From contig NC_081844.1 in assembly GCF_963259705.1 (NCBI RefSeq), positions 44,571,930 to 44,635,929 of the forward strand: a DNA stretch of 64,000 bases, written 5' to 3'. The stretch is from Myotis daubentonii (taxonomy: Eukaryota; Chordata; Mammalia; Chiroptera; Vespertilionidae). The notes under the pieces are model-generated. The model did no database searches and was not told where the DNA came from. It worked only from the letters and a program-made list of their open reading frames with translations. A program made the translations under genes and the position numbers. Shown one piece after another: positions 58,311 through 64,000 of this stretch; the first letter of the stretch is position 1, and each line of letters starts with the position of its first letter.

Positions 58311-60482
58311 GGAAAATGTCTACAAACATGCTAGACAGGGGGGCCAAGTAGTGGGTAAGCCCCACCCCGTGAGAAAGAAAGCACATGAAAGAACTGAATG
58401 AAAGCAGCACCTGCTGCGGCACCAGGAGCCAGGGAGAGCCATGGGAGGGGCGATTGTAGAGGTGGGAGAGGCAGATGTTGCTGTATCTTCCTGGTCCAGG
58501 GAAGGCCTTTGTTGTTTATCCAAAGATCAGAAGGAAAGCATCAAAAGTTGTGCTTTTTGTTTTTTGTTTGGTTGTTTTGTTATTTTTAGCAATTACATTT
58601 TATTTTGAAAATCTCTTCTGAACTCAGTGTGAGAAAAGATTCAGAGACCAAATTAATGTTATTAGTAATATCATAATTTTAATATTGTAGTAATGAGGTT
58701 TTTTCATATCTGAAATTAGAGTAAAATTTGACACTTGCATTTACATTTTCCTCCCAGAGAATACTTTGTTAGCAAATTTATCAATGTATGTAGTTTTTAG
58801 TGCTTTTGTGCTAATAGGATTCTAGTAAAAAGTATAGCTGCTTGTGTTAATTATTATATCAATCACAGTGACCTTGCATGAAGGTTGGAGGGATATTAGG
58901 TAGACGGAAGGACTTTCCCATGTTATCAGTGACATAGTTCTTAATATCATATTGCTTAATATACATAGATAAAAAGCAGAGTGCATCAATTCATATACAT
59001 CTTATCAGTCTAATTCCATCCAGCCAGCCATCCTTCTATAAATCAAATAGACTATTGCCTCATGTAATGAAATTAAGCATTTTTTTTAAATTTTACCTAG
59101 ATCTTGTCTCAATTAGGAATCAGTTAATATCCCCTGAAATTGACATTTTAGCAACAAAAATTTCCCAGTATTATATTTTACTTATAAACCATGAAACAAC
59201 TTCAGAAGAGTTCATTGGTGGATGGGTATTCTGAAAGAAACACTAGTTAGAAACAAGGCTTATTTAAAAATAGAATGAATATTGCCAGAATTAGTCAGAA
59301 TTTAGCTGAAAAGTCTGAACTTATATGAGGAATACCTGTTTGGTAGGAAAAAGGCCTTTAAGGTTGTGACTGAAGATTAATACTGAAGAGCACTCAGTTT
59401 AGGAATTTTCTTGATAAAAGAAATGAAATATCTTGCCATTAGTACCAAAAATATAACTTATTAATAACTAATCGAACATCTTTATATCTTTTTACATAAA
59501 TTGTGAACTTATTAAAGTTAATATTAAACAATGCAACAAGCTAATATATTTTAGGCTTATGGCTGTGCTTCTGGGATATATGTATAACCTTAGAAAATGC
59601 ATATCACATGCAATTTTCCAAGAGCAATAATGGTAATAAATAAGAAATGTGCGTTTCTGTCACTACTTAGGAAATATCACAGTTCATATTATCTTACTCT
59701 AAACCTCTGTATCCATGCACTTGAACAGAAAAAAAAAATGGTAGAGGAAAACATAAATGGAATCCTTAAAACAGCCCACTTACTCTCTTTGGCAAGGGAC
59801 AAGTGAACATATTTATATATTTTTTAGTCCCAAATCTAATAGAGTTTGTATTTATATTTTAAAAATTATTTTAAAGTGATCTTAACATAAATTTTATAGA
59901 ACATGGTATTTGGGGACAAATATAAATTGATCTCATGGAAGCATGTCTTAGATAACGTGTGTTAACTTTCTTGTCTATACTTCATCTTATAATCATTTGA
60001 CAGGAAATGCAAATGTTTTCCATAAGTCCCTTGTATGTTAATCTGAGTGCCTGACCTTTTCATAATGCAGTATTATTTTTAGTACTTTCTCTTTGAGTTA
60101 TCTTCTCTCATGGAAGGCTGCCTTTTTTTTAATTTTTATGGTGCCAGCATAATTATTAAAGAGCTGTCAATTGAACTATGGTTGTCATTGTCCATTTTTA
60201 CAAGGAGAGAATATTAAACAGGATTTATGTCAATTTTGAAAGAATAGCTCCTTTCTACATACAAAACACTTGTTGCTTATGATAGACTAAAATACCACTA
60301 TAATCAAAGATGATATAACCTACACAAATATAACAAAAACCATAAGTGAGGAATGTTGACAGCTTTTATATGTGGAAACATTTGTTACTTTGTGTTTTAT
60401 GACTCTATTTTTAACTGCTATTCTCCTCTTTACCCCCACTGTTTTTAGAAAAAAAATAGTGTGTTTTCATAATTATATTAAA
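58311..60482. other. Intronic sequence, mostly AT-rich
   Basis: A GC-rich patch at 58320-58520 follows the SINE. Beyond it I see no gene or named repeat. Confidence 0.4.
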
Positions 60483-60825
60483 CTAGAGGCCTGTTGCACA
60501 AAGAGATTCGTGCAATAGGCCTTCCTTTGCCCTGGCTGCTGGCACCGGTTTTCCTCTGGCACCCAGCACCCAGGCCTTCACTCTGGCCGGGCTCCAGCCG
60601 AAGCCAGCCCCAGGGCCATGAGGCTTTCGCTGCTCCACCAGCCCCGGGGTCGTGAGGCTTTCGCTGCTCTAGCCCCAGGGCTGTCAGGCTTCGCTCCACT
60701 GCTTGGAGCCTACGTATGTAAAATAACCGCCATCTTTGTTAGGTTAATTTGCATACTCTCCTGATTGGCTGGTTAGCGTAGCGAAGGTATGGTCAATTTA
60801 CATGTTTGTCTATTATTAGGTAAGA
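60483..60825 (-). mobile_element. Helitron (about 343 bp)
   Basis: Minus strand: starts TCTTACCTAATAATAG after an A (60826), then acaaacatgtaaattgacc. Ends near ttgcacgaatctctttgtgc, aacaggcctCTAG, T. The interior has about 45-bp GC-rich units (catgaggctttcgctgctc, twice). Confidence 0.9.
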
Positions 60826-60917
60826 TGTACTTTATTTTTTAAAGGGCAGTCATGCTTCTAGAAAAAGAAAATATTTTTCTAAGTAAAGTTAGTCAAATGA
60901 ATTTAGTAGTAAAAGGA

Positions 60918-62092
60918 TCTTCACTAATAAAAGAGAAAAATGGTAATTGGCGTACGACGATACCCTTTTCATTGGCTAATCAGGGCTATATGCAAATTAA
61001 CTGCCAACTATGATTGGCAGTTAACTGCCAACAAGATGGAGGTTAATTTGCATATGTAGGCACAATGCAGGGAGGCGAAAGGGAAAGCAGGAAGAAGCCC
61101 CCTGCCACTGACAGTGATTGGAAACCCAGGGGGGAGCTAAGAGCTGGGGGGCAGGGCAAAGGCGGCCCCAGGGCCGCCTTTGCCCTGCCCCCCAGCCATG
61201 ATCGGAGAATCAGGCGCCTTTGCCGCCCTGGCCAGTGATAGCAGGAAGTAGGGGTGGAGCCAGCAATGGGAGCTGGGGGTCCCCTGTCCAGGCCTGACAC
61301 CTCTGCCAGAGGCTTCAGGCCTGGTCAAGGGGCCGATCCGGTGATTGGTGATCGGAGGGTGATGAGGGTCAACTCCTCTGGCCGAGGCATCAGGCCTGGG
61401 CGGGGGGCTGAGCCGGTGATTGGGGGGATATGATAGTCCCCTTGCCCAGGCCTGAAGCCTGGGTCAGAGGCATCAGGCTTGGGCGGGGGGTGAAGCAAGC
61501 GATCAGAGGGAGATGGGGGTCCCCTGCCCAGGCATGATTCCTGGGCCAGAGGCTTCAGGCCTGGGCTGGGGCCAGAGCCAGTGATCAGGGGGAGATGGGG
61601 GTCCCCTGTCCAAGCCTGACACCTCTGGCGGAGGCGTCAGGCCTGGGCAAGGGGCCGATCAGGCGATCGGAGGGTGATGGGGGTCTATGCCTCTGGCGAA
61701 GGCGTCAGGCCTGGGCAAGGGGCCGATCCTGCGATTGGAGGGTGATGGGGGTCAATGCCTGCGGGCTCCCAGTATGTGAGAGGGGGCAGGCTGGGCTGAG
61801 GGACAGAGCCAGTGATCGGGGGGAGATGGGGGTCCCCTGTCCAAGCCTGACACCTCTGGCGGAGGCTTCAGGCCTGGGCAAGGGGCCGATCAGGCAATCA
61901 GAGGGTGATGTGGGTCGACGCCTCTGGCCGAGGCATCAGGCCTGGGCAATGGGCAGAGCCAGCAATCGGAGGGGTCTGGGGGTCAACGCCTGAGGGCTCC
62001 CAGTATGTGAGAGGGGGCAGGCTGGGCTGAGGGACACTCCCCCCGCCACACACACACACCCAGTGCACGAATTTTGTGCACCGGGCCCCTAG
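60918..62092 (+). mobile_element. Helitron, full length (about 1.18 kb), minisatellite-bearing
   Basis: Starts TCTTCACTAATAAAAGAG after an A, and ends in the hairpin gtgcacgaattttgtgcac, cgggcccCTAG, T. Same subfamily as 34889-36021. The interior 61274-62040 is a tandem array of about ten GC-rich units of 70-80 bp, plus a 231-bp higher-order duplication that repeats the ctcccagtatgtgagagggg segment (61766 and 61997). Confidence 0.95.
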
Positions 62093-64000
62093 TTACATTA
62101 TAAAACTGGATAGGATTCAGGAATAAGAGAGCTAGCAATTTCCTAAAAAAAGGTCCACAAAATAGCATAACTATAACTTTGTGTGATGGTCCACATTTCT
62201 CATTGAAATCTATTACTTTGACATTGTTTAAATGAAAAGTTTCTAACAGAGTAAAAATCACTACATTTTGCTATTATTTTTCACTCTGTCTGTTAATGAT
62301 GTACATCTTATATAGTCAAAGTTTTCAAATATTATATTGAAATCTTTTTGAAAATTATGTTCTTACATAGGCAAAGATGAATAATTCAAGTTGGATGTGG
62401 TGTAGGTATCACCCAGGATGAAAAAACAATAGCTGTGGAATACCTTGTTTTTCAATTAACAAGGAAAGTAGTAGAAACCTTGCTGTTGATTACAAATGAA
62501 GCACTACATACTATTAGCAAGCAAGAATGAAACAGATATTTGAGAAATAGAGGTTCTTCATTTTTTGGGGGGGAAAAAAACTGCACAAAATGTTTGCTAA
62601 CAAAATGTTTACCAAGGTTTACAACGTCACTGTAAGGATATTTAAATTACTAAAATATATTTGGTCCTTCAGATGATCCTACTGAAATCTTCTAGGGAAG
62701 ATTTCTGATCTCAGCTCAGGGGGCGAAAATAGGAGCAATTAGCGATGTTGTTCAGTGGTCTCTGTGTATCTTCAATGTGGACACATTAGGAAAGAAACGA
62801 TTCACAACGTTCAACTCCTGAAGCACTTTGGCATCACTGGGAATAAAATGAAGATTTAGAATATGCATGGAAATCTAGCAGATTGCTCATGCATGCACTG
62901 GGAAGAATTAGGAAATTAATTTCAAGCTAGTACTCTCAGAGCCCCAACCCGTCAATTGAAAACACAACAATCCTGCAAATTTGTTTCTAACATAAAGTAA
63001 TATTATTTTTTTATTTAAGAAAACATTCATCAGGATAAAGAAAAATCAAATATTATTGGCATAAGTGAATCATTATCAAAGTTTTAAAATTCTACTCTTC
63101 TGTAGTGTACTAGTAAATCTTAAGCAGAAAGTAACTCAAATGTTCTTTAGCATTTTCCTTTATGTTGACTGACTTCCTTGTTTATTCATAAGTCTTTAAA
63201 ATTTTATTTTGGAATTATTGTTGAAAGTTGCGTTCAACATAAAGAGAAAAATGGTAATGGTAAAATACAAATTAACAATAGAGGGAAATAAAACCAAAAT
63301 TATAAAGAAAAATGTTTATTTTGATTGGTAATAGCAGCAACCTATGACACAATAATGCTATAACATTTCTATCGATACATTAACAATATTTTCTAAGACC
63401 CAATGGCTATTTACCATACAAATGCTGCTGGAAAGAAAGGTTCATTAGACATTTTAGTAGTGAAATATTTACTGGACATAAATGTGACCCCGTTTGTACA
63501 AATAATTTCAGTTCACCAACACCAGTTTATTTCATAACATAGGGATCTCCTTCAGAATTTTTCTACCTGCTGCTGTGAATGCCTTGGAGGCTATGGAGTT
63601 ATTGCAAGGCATTGATATATATCATTAAATGTTTGCATCATTTTTTCAGAAATGTTATGAGTAAAAAACCAAAAAGTTGCTTTCTGTCATATAATTTCTG
63701 AATGAACAAAAGTAAAAATATGACTCCTATCAAATGGGAGTCCCAGGAGAGTGTTTTGTTTTAGTTTTAAATGTTGACTCGTCAAGGATGCAAAGTGCTA
63801 TTTCAGAAGAAAGGCTTTGTTATCTCCCTGCCCTATATCTGTACATAATGAAATGGACATTGTCTAACTAAACTTAGAAGCTTTTCTCCTGACTTGAAGC
63901 TATGAAATATCTGTTGGGTCTTTCTTTTGGAAATGGCCATAGGCTACCTTATACCTCTTTTAAGGCCTTTCAGCACTATAGCACTTGAAATGAAATTATT
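62093..64000. other. Intronic sequence, unique-looking
   Basis: No repeat named in 1.9 kb. The stretch 62690-62970 is CpG-bearing and motif-rich for this window (see findings). No SPOCK3 exon seen. Confidence 0.4.

Larger units (their letters stand above)
16954..64000 (+). other. SPOCK3: SPOCK3 intron downstream of the exon (5' part)
   Basis: I looked for the next testican-3 exon (MKEAGVD..., CGSDGHTYSF...) and did not see it up to the window end. At least 47 kb of intron therefore follows the exon. This is inference from the family's exon order and from the absence of any other coding-like sequence. Confidence 0.75.

Noticed and set aside
61595..61993. 132-codon frame of repeated units, as a possible repeat protein
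   Set aside because: It follows the Helitron minisatellite exactly, and the unit is not a multiple of three throughout. No protein family fits.
1..64000. CRISPR arrays, operons, riboswitches or other prokaryotic systems
   Set aside because: The window is clearly vertebrate nuclear intron. The regular repeats found (minisatellites in Helitrons, microsatellites) have no spacer structure.

Overview
The window is nuclear DNA from a vespertilionid (vesper) bat. It is AT-rich and intronic in texture. Its repeats combine tRNA-derived Ves SINEs, HeliBat-type Helitrons (5' TC, 3' hairpin plus CTAG/CTGG, inserted between A and T), a hAT miniature element and a Tc1/mariner element. As far as I know, this mix is typical of vesper bats among mammals. 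I cannot resolve the genus.

Only one stretch is convincingly protein-coding: a 115-bp exon at 16839-16953 on the + strand. It encodes part of testican-3 (SPOCK3), with a polypyrimidine tract and AG acceptor before it and a gtaaac donor after it. The window therefore reads as about 16.8 kb of upstream intron, one exon, and at least 47 kb of downstream intron. I found no neighbouring SPOCK3 exon, which fits the very large introns of this gene in mammals. Most other open frames lie in repeats or look like chance.

Layout. 1-16.8 kb: L1 fragments in antisense (665-1291, 6740-8195), Ves SINEs, a short Helitron, an old L1, two tiny near-identical retroposed tails (4444-4499 and 11983-12033), and a Tc1 element with TA duplications (15918-16464) just before the exon. 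17-31 kb: a hAT miniature element, several Ves SINEs, MIR and L2 fossils, a large L1 3' end, a composite Helitron (24943-25947) and microsatellites. 31-42 kb: antisense L2, a 1.1-kb Helitron, a gene-free unique stretch near 37 kb, a long (TTCC)/(TCCC) array and an old hAT transposase remnant. 42-52 kb: a solo retroviral LTR with a perfect 6-bp duplication, a 195-codon orphan ORF, antisense L2, and two Helitron loci, one repeating the composite architecture. 52-64 kb: Ves SINEs, an MLT1-like LTR, a young L1 nested in an old L1, and two back-to-back Helitrons.

No operon-like gene system is present. The most interesting items are the twin ~50-bp retroposons, the recurring two-part Helitron composite, the Tc1 element whose geometry reads as DD36E, the solo LTR, and a few unique stretches that could be conserved regulatory DNA. 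All repeat family names come from pattern recognition, not from a database search.
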